64,000 bases of DNA from Ectocarpus siliculosus (Eukaryota; Sar; Phaeophyceae; Ectocarpales; Ectocarpaceae), in assembly GCA_000310025.1 (NCBI GenBank), contig FN649736.1, positions 586,016 to 650,015 of the forward strand, in the 5' to 3' direction. Within the stretch, counting starts at the first letter, position 1, and each line of letters opens with the position of its first letter. Position numbers and translations under genes: made by a program. Shown piece by piece: positions 50,271-63,312 of this stretch. A model generated the notes under the pieces. That model was not told the origin of the DNA, did not search any database, and saw only the letters and a program-made list of their open reading frames with translations.

Positions 50271-51242
50271 GGTGCCTGCTGTGTGTGTGTGTAGATTGGT
50301 TCAACCGGAGAAGCAACTGTTGTTGAGGTTTTCGCCTGGAATTGTCAAGGTTTGTACCCGTGATGTGTTTGCGGCAGTGACGATGGCGTGTACGAGCGAC
50401 AACCCTTGTGTGAGAAAAGGAGGGAGAGGAATGTTGAAGCTGGGGGACGAGAGGGGCCGGGGAGGGAGAGCGAGAGGAGCAGCGGCAAGACTTTTCGGGA
50501 ATAATCGTGAAAATTATCAGCACACGCTGGAGTAATTGATGCCCCTTTGATACCCCGCCAGCACACGCCTTCGAAGGAGTCATCAATAGATGGCCAAACT
50601 GGATCCACCCACTCCAGCCACGGAGCTCATCCATGTGATGATAGGTCTCTAGTCAGAGGACCTCATCATACTTGTTTCTAGTTGAACCGACGTGTGCCTG
50701 AAAGTTTTATGGAAGAGCGATGTTGTGACTGTAGATTGCTGTATGTAAATGATTAATTAATCCGGTGACCTGTTGTTTATAATATAAACCGGCCCGGCGC
50801 TTCGTTGTACCGTGTAGTGCATCGTTCCTTCAGTAGGAACTGGTCCACATTCCATGGGAATCACACACACACATGGTAGGCTAAACCACCGCCGTGGACA
50901 ACAAAATAATATATAACCCGATTGTACTGAAAAATGTTGCGCTTCAGATATTTCTACGGAATTTCTTTTTCAAGAATTTGAAATATTCGAACATCGAACT
51001 GTCTGCAGACAAGGATGAAATAGCCCGCAACGCCGCTCTGAAGAAAATAACCCGTTGGAACCGAAACGAGTGATGTTGATGATCTCGCTCCTTGTCTCTC
51101 TCACACACACGCTTCTCTCACGTCCTCCACACCAATCTCCAGGCCTCCCTTCCTCCGAGATAGAGCTACCCCCGCCTATACATTGCACATCGAAGAGGTC
51201 GACTGACGGCAGCAGCAGCAGTAGAAATCAGATTAGCCGTCA
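50271..51242. promoter_or_regulatory. Shared head-to-head intergenic region of genes B and C
   Basis: Start codons of B (50270, minus) and C (51243, plus) are 972 bp apart and point away from each other, so both promoters must lie here unless non-coding first exons exist. 50271-50784 is conserved with the flank of gene A; 50785-51242 is unique in the window. AT-rich stretches near 50775 (TTATAATATAAA) and 50908 (ATAATATATAA) could be TATA-like, but this is inference. Confidence 0.5.
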
Positions 51243-54200
51243 ATGAGGGCCCGACAGGCTGCCCTTCTGTGGGCTTGCTCTGCCAGCCTCTCGAGGTTCG
51301 CGGACGCAGCCATGGTCGAAGCTTCCACCTTGGCAACCGTCACCGCGGTTGCGGACCTGTACGATCCGAGCCTCAGCGCTGAAAACGGATGCGATCCGTC
51401 AGGGTGTGTCGCTGAGCTAACCAGAGTGAGTGGAATCTGTGCTGCGACTGACGGCCGTCGACATGATAATGTGTACGTTCTGCTTGTTGTTGGGAGACCG
51501 CGGGAATTTCAATTCTTCCATAGCTTCTCTCGGACCTCGCACTCGAACAGCAGCCAGCAGGCGCACTGCCGCCGATATATCTGCATGTGGCCAATGTGGC
51601 TGGTATGTATCTTGTTGAAGGGAGGTTCCTCTTTGACCGCGTTTGCCTGGCTACGCTGCTGATTGATTTGGCATTTTGCTGATCCGGGTAAATTTGATTA
51701 CAACGAGAGGCAGCTGCTGCTGCTGCTGCTCCTGCTGACCGAATAGATAGCCGGATGGTCTAATTTTATCGATTAGAACACACATCTACTGCTGTGTAAG
51801 GAGTTGATGTTGGTTCGACAGCCGGAGAATCAGTCGCTGAAATTTCGTGGCCGTGGCTTATGTGCCTGTACACGCCGTCTTCGCCCAAACTCGTATCCGA
51901 AGCGAGGAAAACATTTTGTTTCAGGGTTAAAGGAGTTATTTGCAGTCGGTAAAACAAATCATGGTCGCGGTGCCTTCATCTTCAAACGCCAGCACATTGA
52001 ACAGGGGATGCCAGTTACAGTACATTGCCCGTCCTGCCAACATCATGAAGGCCTTTCAACGGCAATTTACCGCAGATTTCTGGGATGAACCCACCGTTCC
52101 CCGGGGTTTACATCTTTGTCATTCATTTGCAGCGGTTCGCGAATTGTATACATACCATTTTCAAGTAAACAGACGTGGTAGTCAAACCCGCCCCCCCATG
52201 ATTGAAAAAGTGGCGTTTTGGTGCAATATGTAGCAATGCATACAAAGAGAATATTCGGTACAGCAGTACTTCTATACGGCAAAGATTGAAGGAGGTCGAA
52301 AACTGGACACGGTTAGAGTTGTCTCTGCGTCTGCAGGTATGCATTGGTAATATGCAAGCGCTATTCCAATCCCGCAGGGGAGGCGCGCGAAATCACCCGG
52401 AGCCCCGTACCTCAGAAACGGGCCCACCAACGGGGTCTACCATAAACTTCAACATTGAACTGCAATGCCCACTTGTAACCGGTTGTTCCCAGGTCATGTA
52501 CATGCTGGCAGAGTACTGCCCATCACTTTCGCCCACAATTTGGGTGTCCACAATGTTTTGTGTTCGCTATCGTCGATTTGTCGATGCCCGAACCCCAGGA
52601 TGGCGACGCGACATCTCTTGAATCCCGATGGTCCTGCCAGCCTGCCCTGGGCGATGCCGGCTCGGTGTGTAGGATCACATACGGCCTCGGCATCCAGTAC
52701 CAGCTGACCGGCTTGAATATCGGTACGGTTGTGTGTGGTCGTGGTCTGTTTTGCCAGAAAATGTTTTGTATGCATAGAATCATGCAGAATTTATCGTCTT
52801 GGCTGCTGCTATATGTAATCTCGTCCTGTACCTAAATTTGTGTGAGCGATGGGCTTTGTGTATAGATCCTCTGTCATCCAATCTCCTCTGTTCATTTGTA
52901 CCACCTGCTTCAAAGTCTGAATGTGTGTGGTACCTTTCAGGGGGTAGTTATCCTGTGACCACGTGACCACGCAAAGGCAGATCCATGCCCACAACGACTG
53001 AAACACGTGGCGTTAACGAACGCAACTTCCTGTGTACGATTGCTCGCAGCGATGTTCAAGGGGGACGAGCGGACGAGGACCCTCGAAATCAACATCGATA
53101 ACCTCCCGTACACTGTCTGGACCAGCTCGGGCACGACCACCGGCTTCGAAACCATTGAAGTCGACACTATGGGGCGATGGATCGAGATTGTCGGGGTTCT
53201 CGAGGACTCGGAGTGGCTCAGCATCATGGAGGTTCGTTGGTGTGACGTTGGCAGGTCATTGCCTTTCATAGTCGTGCCGATTTTTTTCCCATTTGTTGTT
53301 TTTGAAGCCTAATCTATACACGACTCACGCTTACACACCTGCCCCCACAAGGGTTTCGTAAATGTGGAACAATGCCAACGGCGTGCCCGAGTTATCCCAG
53401 CAGCTTGCCGGCTCCTCTGGGCTTCCATGAGAATCACCGCCTACACATTTTGAACGATGGAATACTTCTTTTCGTTCTTTTTTGTCGTTGAACAGGTGGA
53501 GATTCTGGTCGACGACGGTGTTACCGATACCGATGATGTTGTCGATACCACGGAGGTCGAGGCCGGCTCCCTGGGAACCGTCACGGCCACGTCTGCCCTG
53601 TTCGATCCCAGCCTCGGTGACTCCAATGGATGCGATCCCGCGGGATGCACGGCAGAACTGACAAGGGTAAGCGATGCGAATTCCCCCAGTCCGTATTCTC
53701 AATCTTGCAAGACGTTAATTCCGCTTAAGTCCAACGGTCAACCCGGCCAACGGTCTCCAACCGTATCCCACAACACAAAGCTTGTGTCGATGTACATGAC
53801 GAATGTCTAGAACGTAGTGCCCTCTCCCGCACTGGTATCCTCCCTCCCAGATGATTGTTCTGCTCTCTCTTCCTCCCAAACACTAGCCTCGCCTGACCAA
53901 GAATATCTTATTGTCAACCCCGCTGCAGGATGGGGACGTCTCCGACGAATCTAGGTGGTCTTGCGCCCCCTCGCTCGGCGGCACGTGCAGCATCTCCTAC
54001 GACCTCGGGGCCGTCTACGACCTCTCCGAGCTCCGCCTCGGTAAGGCCACGTTCGTTCACGCTCACCATGAACCACATCAAACTTCAGTACTCGGCGCTT
54101 TTTATGATCACTCTCAGTGTTTTGTGGTAAATACTTGGGCTAGCCCCGACACACATTTTTGTTGCACCGACTCGTTTCACGCGAAAAACACGGCTTACCT

Positions 54201-57200
54201 GATCACCTAATGTGTGATCCAGTTTCCTGACGATTATCACCTAACTGTTGCGATACCGAAACTGATTCTGTAACGTTGTCAGCGTTGTACAATGGAGCGA
54301 CCAGGGTCAGGACGGTCGATGTAACCGTCGATGGTTCCCTCGCCACCACCTGGACCAGCTCGGGCACAACGGACGGCTTTGAGAGCATTGATCTGTCGGG
54401 ATACTCTGGACAAGACATAACCGTCACGGGTGTCCTGGACAATTCGGAGTGGCTCAGCATCAAAGAGGTGAGGACGCACGTTTGCTGTGCCCACGTCGGC
54501 GTACGCTGTGATCAAAGCTTGCGCGGCGGCGGCGACTTGACGCAGTACATGTAGCAGGCGTATCCGGATCACTTAGTGTGATATGGTTATGGTGCATGTT
54601 TCAGTTGCAGCTCTTTTCCCACATGCTGAGCGTCGCGGTAAACAGGGAGTTTCAGGTTGATTTCCATGGCACTGTCCCAAATGCAGCCTTTCCTGTGGCT
54701 CGAACGGCTCCTTCGCGCCGCACAACATCTCCATCAAGACGTGAGTGTGTATCTCCCTCAATTTACACACGCCTGACCTTCCCTACCTCGTCATCCCGAG
54801 CAGACGGAGATCATGGTGCTATCGGACGGCGTCGTTTCGCCGCCCAGCCCTTCTACGACCACTCCTGCCCCCGTCTTCGCTCCCGTTGCCACTCCGAACC
54901 CAACGGTCGCCACCCCAGAGCAACTCTTTTCTGCCAAGGAAATCGGGACCCAGGACACCACTGTCACCACCACGGCGGACTTGTTCGATCCCGACCTCGC
55001 CGTGGACAACGGCTGCGACCCGGCCGGATGCACAGGGGCGCTCACAAGGGTAATCGATAACTCCGCGCCTTGTAGCTCGATCCACCAGCTGAATTTAGGG
55101 GGGGGGATTGTTACGAGGTGCTGTGTTTTTCTGCTTCGAGCGGGGGTCCTCCTGGATGCGTCTTTGACGAAAATGTTTTGGACGCAAGGAGGTTCGTGGT
55201 TTCTTCGCAAAAATGGCGTTTGTCCAGAGGTAGAGGAGTTCAACATCCCCCTCTCTGCGTCGCTGCTGTACGTCGTTTCTCTCTACCGGTGAAAGGATGG
55301 TGACATGACGGATACCTCACGCTGGGCTTGCGCACCCAGCCTTGGCGGCGTCTGCTCGATCTCGTACGACCTCGGGAGAGAGTTTGGCCTCGATGAGCTC
55401 CGAGTCGGTGAGAGACGAAGGGAAATATTTTGTTGTGTTAGATTCATGACACAAGGGCTGACCCCCCTTGCCGGCTCGGCAACGCCTTGCACTACATGGT
55501 ATGCATGGCAGCATCCGCAATGGTCTGAAGATCGCCGTTGTCGCTGCTAGCTGATGTCGTGTCCGAGGCGTTTCGGATTTGAACGGCGGTAGGTCTCATC
55601 CAAGCTCTCGGTGGGACGTGCTCGCGTGTGGTTCGTCATTGTCCCCTTTGCGCCTCTCTCCTCGCCCACAACTCCGCACCTCGAGGCTGAAGCGACTTCC
55701 TTCGAATAGCTCGCCCTTCGCCCACCACAAGAGATTTGGGAAAATGTAACCTACAGCCTCTTCCCGCATCGTGTCTAGATCGTCAACGACTTGCGAAAAA
55801 GCAGTCTGAGGTTTTGTCAAACACTAAATTCCTCGCCTTACTCCCCTCTGCTGCCAGCGCTGTACAACGGCGACATTCGGGTCAGGACGATCGATGTATT
55901 CGTTGATGGTGCGCTGGTCACCACCTGGACCAGTTCGGGCACGACGGACGGCTTCGAGAGCATCGCGCTCCCAGACACGGCTTCCGGGACGGTGATCGAG
56001 CTCCAAGGCGTCTTGGACGACTCGGAGTGGCTCAGCATCATCGAGGTTGGTTTTCTGCCGTTCTACCCAACATTGACACATGACACGTGTGTAGCTTTGT
56101 GCTGAGCCCCATTGACTTGTATTATCATTTCGAAGCAAGAGCACCAAGCAACACAAACAGATGCGTGCGTGTCGAGACTATGGCCCACCCCTAACACAAC
56201 AAACGGGCACTGGCTTGATTGGCCAACATCGATCAGCCACTTCTCACGACTCACCTAACTCGCCGCCGTCGGTGTGTCCCATTTGCCTGCCCTTGCTTGT
56301 CACCGAACAGACGGAGATCATGGTGTGGCCACAGAACGTCGTCACGCCGCCGCCCGCCCCAGCGGCGACCGTTCCTCCCGCTACCGCTCCGGTCCAACCG
56401 GTGACGCCGCCCAGCCCTACGCCTGCGGGCGACCTGCAACCCGTCGGCCTGACGCCCCTGGCTATCGGGGATGAGTCGCCGCTCGACCGCTACGCAACCA
56501 AGGTGCGTCTGCAGAAGTGCAAACCCTGCACGTCCGCCCGCTCAGCATGGGTACTGTACACCATATTGTTTGTTGGGCGGGGATTTTCCGTCGCTGCTGC
56601 CGTGCTTAGGACGCGTCTGCCGTTGTCTCGTGATGATCACGACTTGTCGCGAACCTTACTGTTATGGCGGATGTAATGCTTCCTCCCAATGCTGGACATT
56701 TGATTGAGATGTTGGAGACCATTGGAAATATCGTGGGTTGGATTGCCTGTCGAGACCAACCATTGTCGTGGCACCGAAAGCGTGCCTCTCCAAAGGAGAA
56801 TGACAGACTGGGCGCGAATCGTGCTGTGTCGCCGTTCTCTTGTCTGCTCTTTCCCTTGGCCAGGACGGGGACTTCACCACCTCCTGGACGTGTACAGGCG
56901 ACCCCACAGAGCCAAACGACGAAGGTATCACGAATTATCAGTGCGAGCTCCTCTTCGGCCTGGTGTACTTCCGCCACGTCAAGCAGGTCAAAATCGGTGA
57001 GAATTTGATTTTGTCTTGTGCATCTCGGATACGTCGGGTTTCTGAGCGCCCGGTCGGTGGTCCGTTGACCTGCAGACGGTGCACTCACACAACCAATGGT
57101 GTCAATTGCCCACCTCGGGCTTCAAAGCGTGCTAAGCTGCAAGCTGGTCTTCGCGAATCTAACCCTACGAAAAATGAACCTCCCTCTCCAGCCGTCGTCG

Positions 57201-60200
57201 CTACCCTCTTCTTCGTATGCCGCAAGAAAACTAGAAACAGAGGCTCAAATGTCTTCGAAAAATATGAAATTAGATATAATAAACATAGCGCAGCGGTGGG
57301 TTCCTCCACGAAACTCTGCTCGACGGTGGCGACGAAGTGTGAAGTCGAACCCGGTATTGACGTTTCTCATCTCCGTGCCCGTTCTGTACGCTGTGTCGGT
57401 CTTCTTGGTCCGCTTTGTCAAGCTCTCGCCGACGGTGCCGAACGTTCGGTGGACATGAGGCTAGCTGGCCGTTTCGCAAGCTCGGTGAGTCAACTCCGGG
57501 TGTCGTATTGTGTGTGGGTTGTTATCTTGTGTCGTATAAGACGGCCAACCCGTTGGGCTGGCCCGTACAGGCTTGCCGGGGTCCTGGACTCCGTTGCTTC
57601 CCCTTCCCCTTGGCGTTGACTGTGTTGTACATATCTTCTGGCCCTTGAAACAGATCGCTGAGGAGTTCGTGACGAGCTCGGGAACGACCGACGGCTTCGA
57701 GACGTACGACTTCGACTACAAAGCCAGCAGCATCAGGATTGCCGCGGTCTTCTCCTCGCCTGGGGAGTCCATTTCCATCTCGGAGGTCAGTGGACCCCAC
57801 AGAGGGTACTCACGTGTATGCTGAGACATTCACTGTTGTCCCTCCTCTGCCGTTTCGTGCGCATGGTCTCTGTTCGTGCGTCTCTCCTCGTGGGGTCGAA
57901 TATTTACCTCTTGGTTGGAGCGCATCATAGTAGCCATGTCAGGATGTTTTTGATTGGGGAGGTTCCGGGAAGCCTCGTTGCCGACTGCTTCGAATCGTCG
58001 TTTTCCAGAGCCTCCGACTTGCCGCGTAACTAAGTACGCCTCTGAATGGCGTTCGGTCGAGATTACGCGATAGTGTAGGAATCGATCGACGCTTGCCCAA
58101 ACAACTACTACGGCGGTGCCCCCATCTCACTCGGTCCGATACCATTGTATGATTCTCGTCAGGTGGAGATCGTGGAAGAGGTGGTGGAAGGCGAAGCCCT
58201 CATCGACGGCTTCAGCACCCCTTACGACAACGGAGACGGCCTTTGGAACGTGAGCGCTGTGATCCCCTCGTCCATTTATCCACCATAACGTGCTTCACTG
58301 GTTCGACCAGTAGGAAGGCGGCAGCCGATCACAACCCTGGGGCTGATGGGGGTACACAGTAGTCCTCTTGGGACTAGACGTGTGCGTGGTGCGGGACAGT
58401 GTATGAGGATATTTTATCCCAACCACCGACATCGCACCTGTGCCTTTCCGAGCTCAAGGAGTTCGTAGGCATCCGCGTTGTTGTGACGAACCGCCGACCA
58501 ACAGCATCTACTACGTAGGTCGATGACGAATTGCAACGGCAGTTAGTTGCCCTTAAAGCACCTCTTCTGGTTTGCCGTCGACGTTGATGCACAGGAACCG
58601 ACGACTGACGGGTTCGAGTGGAGTTCCGACTCCGACGAGGCCATCGACCGGAGCTTGACCTTGTTCCTCGCCGGATACTACACGGTGACGGAACTCCAGC
58701 TTATGTTCCCAGAGGGCGACACATACAAGTTTGACCTGACGCTTTTCAACAAGCTGGACGGCACAGGCGAGGCGTACACGACTATCACGGTGAGAGGGAT
58801 AGAAGCTTGAGTTCCGGCACTGGTGTTTGGTTCGGTTCGCTGGGCTCATCAAGAATAATAAACACGTCGGCTGTGTGGGCTGTTCCAGCTCTCTTTGTTC
58901 ATCTTGCATCACCCCCCCTTTGGGATACATTGCAGAACATTACCCAACTCCGTTCGCGACACCTTTGTCGGTTGCTTCCATGTTAGGCTGGAAACTGCGG
59001 AGAAATTGTTCTCCCGTTCGATGCTTTTATTGGTTAGTGCCCGTAAAAGAGTAGGCAGGCGTGTTCGCAGCCCTTCGCGTTCGGGGGACCACGCCGTCCG
59101 GTATGAAACTGTCGCGACTGACTCCCGCAGGTCTTCCACACGAGTTGACCTCCGCCTTTCACTCACTACGAATGGCAACAGGGTCTCGAAAGCACCGATA
59201 CCGCTGGGTTCCAGTCCTTCGACCTGACGGGGTTCGCCGACCAGTACGTCACCTCCATCGGAATCGAAATGAAGGGGACCGGCTCGGGAGCGCCCGGGTT
59301 CGCGATGCTTGACGCGCTGGTGCTCGGAACCAAGATCGACAACCCCACCGACACGTTCCACGTGAGTGTTCGAGAGTGCGGTATTCAGAGGTCCACCGGA
59401 GAGAGACAAGGGGAGAGAAAGAGAGACGGAGAGAGAGGGACGGAGAGAGAGGGACGGAGAGAGAGAAAGGGGAGAGAAAGATAGCAAGACAGAGGCGTCG
59501 AGATGTATCATGTGCGTGCTTTCAAGGCAGCACTGGCCACCTGATAACAGCCAATTTTTTGGCGCCCGTTGGAAAGCCCTGACCTCACAAACTCACAAAC
59601 TCGCAAAACGTCTCCCTTGGTTCCGGTAACCGGTCCCCTTCCCCCACCTGAACATGTCGTTCTGGATGCGTTCACAGGTCGGGTCTACTTTCATTGAGTA
59701 CTGGAGCGGAGACGGATACCCGGACTTCGTGGGGTCGGGCTCGGGAGACCAAAACGCAATCAACGGTGCCATTTGCGCAGTGAAGAAGGGTACTTACGAC
59801 GGTGTGAACTGCGTCGACATGGATGACACTGCTACGGGCACGGTGAGACCTCTCGGGTTACTGCTGTCGTTCTTTAGACTTGGGGGAAATGCTAGAATGT
59901 ATGTAGGGTATGTAATATGTCTGGGTCAAGTCGTCATCGTGCGCGACTCTTTCCTAAATCGAACCGCACTAAATACCACCCTTTCTAATGTATTGTTGTC
60001 AGCGCTCTGCGGTTTCCGACGGTGTCCCCCGGAGCCTCTTCGGTTGCCTGCGCCGTTGACGAGGCCGGCTGTTACTTCACTCCTGCAGAAATATATCCAT
60101 CATCTACCGCAGGACATGCCTCAACCCGTCGCCCATCCGCCCTCACACGGCTCCTCCAAGCGGGGTGCTGAAGCTCGAATTGTCTGTTCCATTGTGCCCG

Positions 60201-63200
60201 TACGCCGTACATGTGTATGGGGAATTTTTGTGATTGCGCTACTCCTCGCAGGTGGATCTGTCCTTTGGTGCGTACTATGTCGACGGCAACGTCTTCATGC
60301 AGTCTGGCGTACTCCTCCTCGGCGCGTGAGTACCCGACTTTTTGTTTTCCTATTTGTTTTGCCCAATGATTGTTCTTATTGCTGTGCCTAATTGTGTCTT
60401 GAGCGAGCCACTACAAGTAGTCTTTGGAGCGCCTGTATGCCTATCAATGCTGTCTATGAAAGTGCTGTCTTTTATAGCACAGCAGCACGAAAAGTTTCTG
60501 CGCCCGTGCTAGGTCGGTTCAGCGTTGTCCGATCGGTCTCGTCTCGGTCGTGGGAATGCCCGCTGCTGCATGACGTTGGCGCATGTGTCGCTTCGTTCCT
60601 AGTGGCAGGGAAACAACTGTGGCTGTGTGCTTGCGGTTCCGCCGTCCTCATCAATCCGTGCAGTCCATCCTTTCTGCTTTAAGGCTCCCGGGATGCTTTC
60701 TGTGGTTTCCTGTTGGTTTTCTTCTTCGCCCCGCGTACGCACGCGTGGTACATTGGAAACCCGTTCCTTAAACATTGGTTGTGGTGTCACACTACGCTTG
60801 TTTTCCCTACCAGGTTCGGTGATGACGACCCAAACACGACCGACTTCGTACTGGAGGAAGGGGCTGAGGGAAACACTGACATCGACGCCATCGTCGTCAT
60901 GGACGGCATTAAGGACGCCTGGGTAAGCTGAAGCTAAAATTGGGGGAAGTGGGTGCTTGACAGAGAGTATATGCGCGAGTGAGGAGACGAACGCATGCGT
61001 CTTGAAGGCTTTAACTGGAAGGCTGTGTGAGTGAGTGCAGAGAAGAATGTACCAGGAGGAGAGTCAGAGAGGGTTAGGGTAGTAGAGGGTTCTATTGTGC
61101 TAGATTTGACTCGTGACTCGAGATTCCCACAACTCTCCGATGGACTCGTTTCATTTTCGGCGGTCATTGCACCTTGTCTTGCGACCCATTTTTAGTTTTG
61201 TTTTTGCCGTTGGAGGGTGCAGAGTACACCCGAGAGCCTGTACTATGGTGTGCGCATGTGACTGCAAGGTCGCACCCAGGCCTGTGTTATGTGCATGGCG
61301 AAAAGTAAACAATACGACAAGGAGTTTAACACAAACACGTAGCTAACCAGAAGGGTGCCGTGTGCTCCGTGCATGCTCGTACAAAATGGTTCAGATGGAA
61401 GACGTGTGGATCCAAGGGAATTACGACCCTGAGACCGACGGCATTCCCGCCGTATCTGGCCTGGGATCGGCCTGCCTCTCGGTTGTGAGCTCCCAGGTGA
61501 GGCGACAAGAATTGCCTACCAGAATTGATCGGATCTCCTCGCACAAGCCGGATGTACAACGCCTGGAATGGTTTGTGAAATATGCGAAATGGTTGGCTGT
61601 GAGGTGCCATGCTCCTGAAGCGGCAGTTGAGTGTACGGTGCCCGCCCGTGCGGAGATTTTCAAAGTTGGTGTTGCCAGGTTTGGTCGTGGCTTGAAGATA
61701 TAGCAGTTACAGTTTTTTCTGCCTCCCTGCTCACAAATACCCTGCCCAAGCTAAGACTCTCTCTCGATTCCTCCGCTCCTCCTCTTCACTGCTCGATACT
61801 GAACGTTTGTAATTGGCATCGTTTTGACCCTCGAATAAAACAGAACATTACTTGTGAGGGCGTCGACATTCGCTACTGCAGCGGTGACGCCCTGGTCGTA
61901 CGCAACTCTGCCCTCGTCAACATCGACGCCGGCAGATACGACGAGTGAGTTGGATTCCGACAGACGGCGGCTGTACGCCTTAGTGCTTGTGCTGTTATCG
62001 TTGCTGCTGCCTTTTTCTGTTCGTTTCGTTCGACCCAATCTTATACCTACCCGCCGATTGTTTAGGGCTCAGATTTCCCATGTCGAGGCGTTGGTGGTTG
62101 TTGGCGCGGACCGCATCAACCGTTCGTGGCAATACACGTGCTCATCGAATTATGAATTTATTCGTCTCTCCTTCCGGGTTTTTCGTGCGGTATTCTGGCA
62201 TCAGGGAATACATTCCGTGGACTATCGGCCTAAGCGGAGGCACCGGTCTGATAGTCGACACGTCGGACTCCGTCTGGGTTCGTCGCACCACGGTGAGTCG
62301 CGACAACCTCCCTCTTTGTAGCTGGTGATGGGGCAATATTGATATGGAGCAATGTAAAAGAGCACCGAAATTCCCTGCATCGCACTTCGACGATTGACTT
62401 TGACTCGGGGTTTGTGTTGGTCCATCCTTCCTGCACGGTATGGGTGGTATTGCCAACATATATTGTACCACCTGAGCTGTGCCTACATCGCCCCCAGAAT
62501 CGTCCCGCAGACTGCGGGACAGTAGAGTCTCGCGGAAAGTCTCAGACAGTTCGTGCGCCGGCGAATCGGCTGGGATCGCTACTGCAGTACGGTAGATTCG
62601 AACTCGCCGCCAGGAGTATTGCCTCCCCCCTCTCGACATTTTTCGTCAACCGCTCGTGCGCTTGGGTCGGCCGCAATGCGATTCCGTGCAGTTTTACGAG
62701 AATGCCGTGGCGGGTCTCCACATAATGGGCTCCAACAACTTTACCTTCGAAGCGACCATCGACAGCGAGGAGGGCTCCGAGGGCGAAGGGAACGTTGGCA
62801 GCGTTGACGGCCAACAGCCCATCGAAGTCATCGTCGAAACCTCCAGCCTTGTAAAGTTCCAAGACATGCGGGTCCAGTCGGTCAACGGTGAGCGAGCCTC
62901 TACCTAGTGTGTTTGGTGTCTGTGCGTGTTCGGGTGATGGCGACGTTCTCGTAGTCTCGTCAACCATCTCCCACGGAAGACAGCTTAGCGTGGGTGAAGG
63001 CATCGTGTGCGCCTTTCTCAGTGCTACAGAATATCGTGGGTTTGGCGTTGCTGAAGCTTGACAACGGTGACTGCGTGGAGCATCTCGCCACGCCGCCTTC
63101 GTCATATCCCCTTGTGTTGATGGGGATATTCAATGTGCCTGAATCAAACGGCTTGTTTGGTATTTACACCCCGCCTGAAACCCTGCTGGTTTTTGCCCTT

Positions 63201-63312
63201 CTCCCATCGTCTCCCGTGCGCAGATCCGGTGATGACCATCACCGAAAGCACGACGGTGTCCTTCACCAACGGCGGCTACTCCAATGTCCCATCCGGCACG
63301 TGCACCATTCAG
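51243..63312 (+). CDS. Gene C: diverged inverted paralogue, secreted multi-F5/8C beta-helix protein, 24 exons (last exon off window)
   Basis: Exons: 51243-51425, 52599-52722, 53050-53231, 53496-53666, 53929-54040, 54283-54467, 54804-55049, 55296-55407, 55858-56045, 56311-56502, 56864-56996, 57423-57484, 57654-57785, 58163-58249, 58595-58789, 59182-59361, 59678-59842, 60252-60325, 60814-60922, 61395-61496, 61844-61944, 62205-62292, 62692-62887, 63224-63312. These keep frame for 1136 residues. The ATG at 51243 opens a signal-like leader (MRARQAALLWACSASLSRFADA). The domain order is that of gene B: four F5/8C modules (residues about 24-163, 164-319, 320-501, 502-674), a fifth degenerate module (675-828) and the beta-helix region (829 on; YYVDGNVFMQSGVLLLGAFG, SGGTGLIVDTSDSVWVRR). 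Exons 2 to 6 and the start of exon 7 are almost identical to A and B; the other exons are clearly more diverged. A counterpart of B's terminal exon was not found before the right edge. Confidence 0.85.
51711..51738. repeat. CTG trinucleotide run in intron 1 of gene C
   Basis: A short interrupted (CTG)n run lies in intron 1 of gene C, the longest trinucleotide run I noticed in the window. Confidence 0.7.
59400..59491. repeat. GA-rich simple repeat in intron 16 of gene C
   Basis: About 90 bp of GAGAGA with interspersed GGGACGGAGA units follow the donor site of exon 16. It is absent from the matching introns of A and B. Confidence 0.75.

Noticed and set aside
51243-63312. Gene C as a pseudogene
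   Set aside because: All 24 visible exons have proper splice sites and keep one open frame; divergence alone does not indicate decay.
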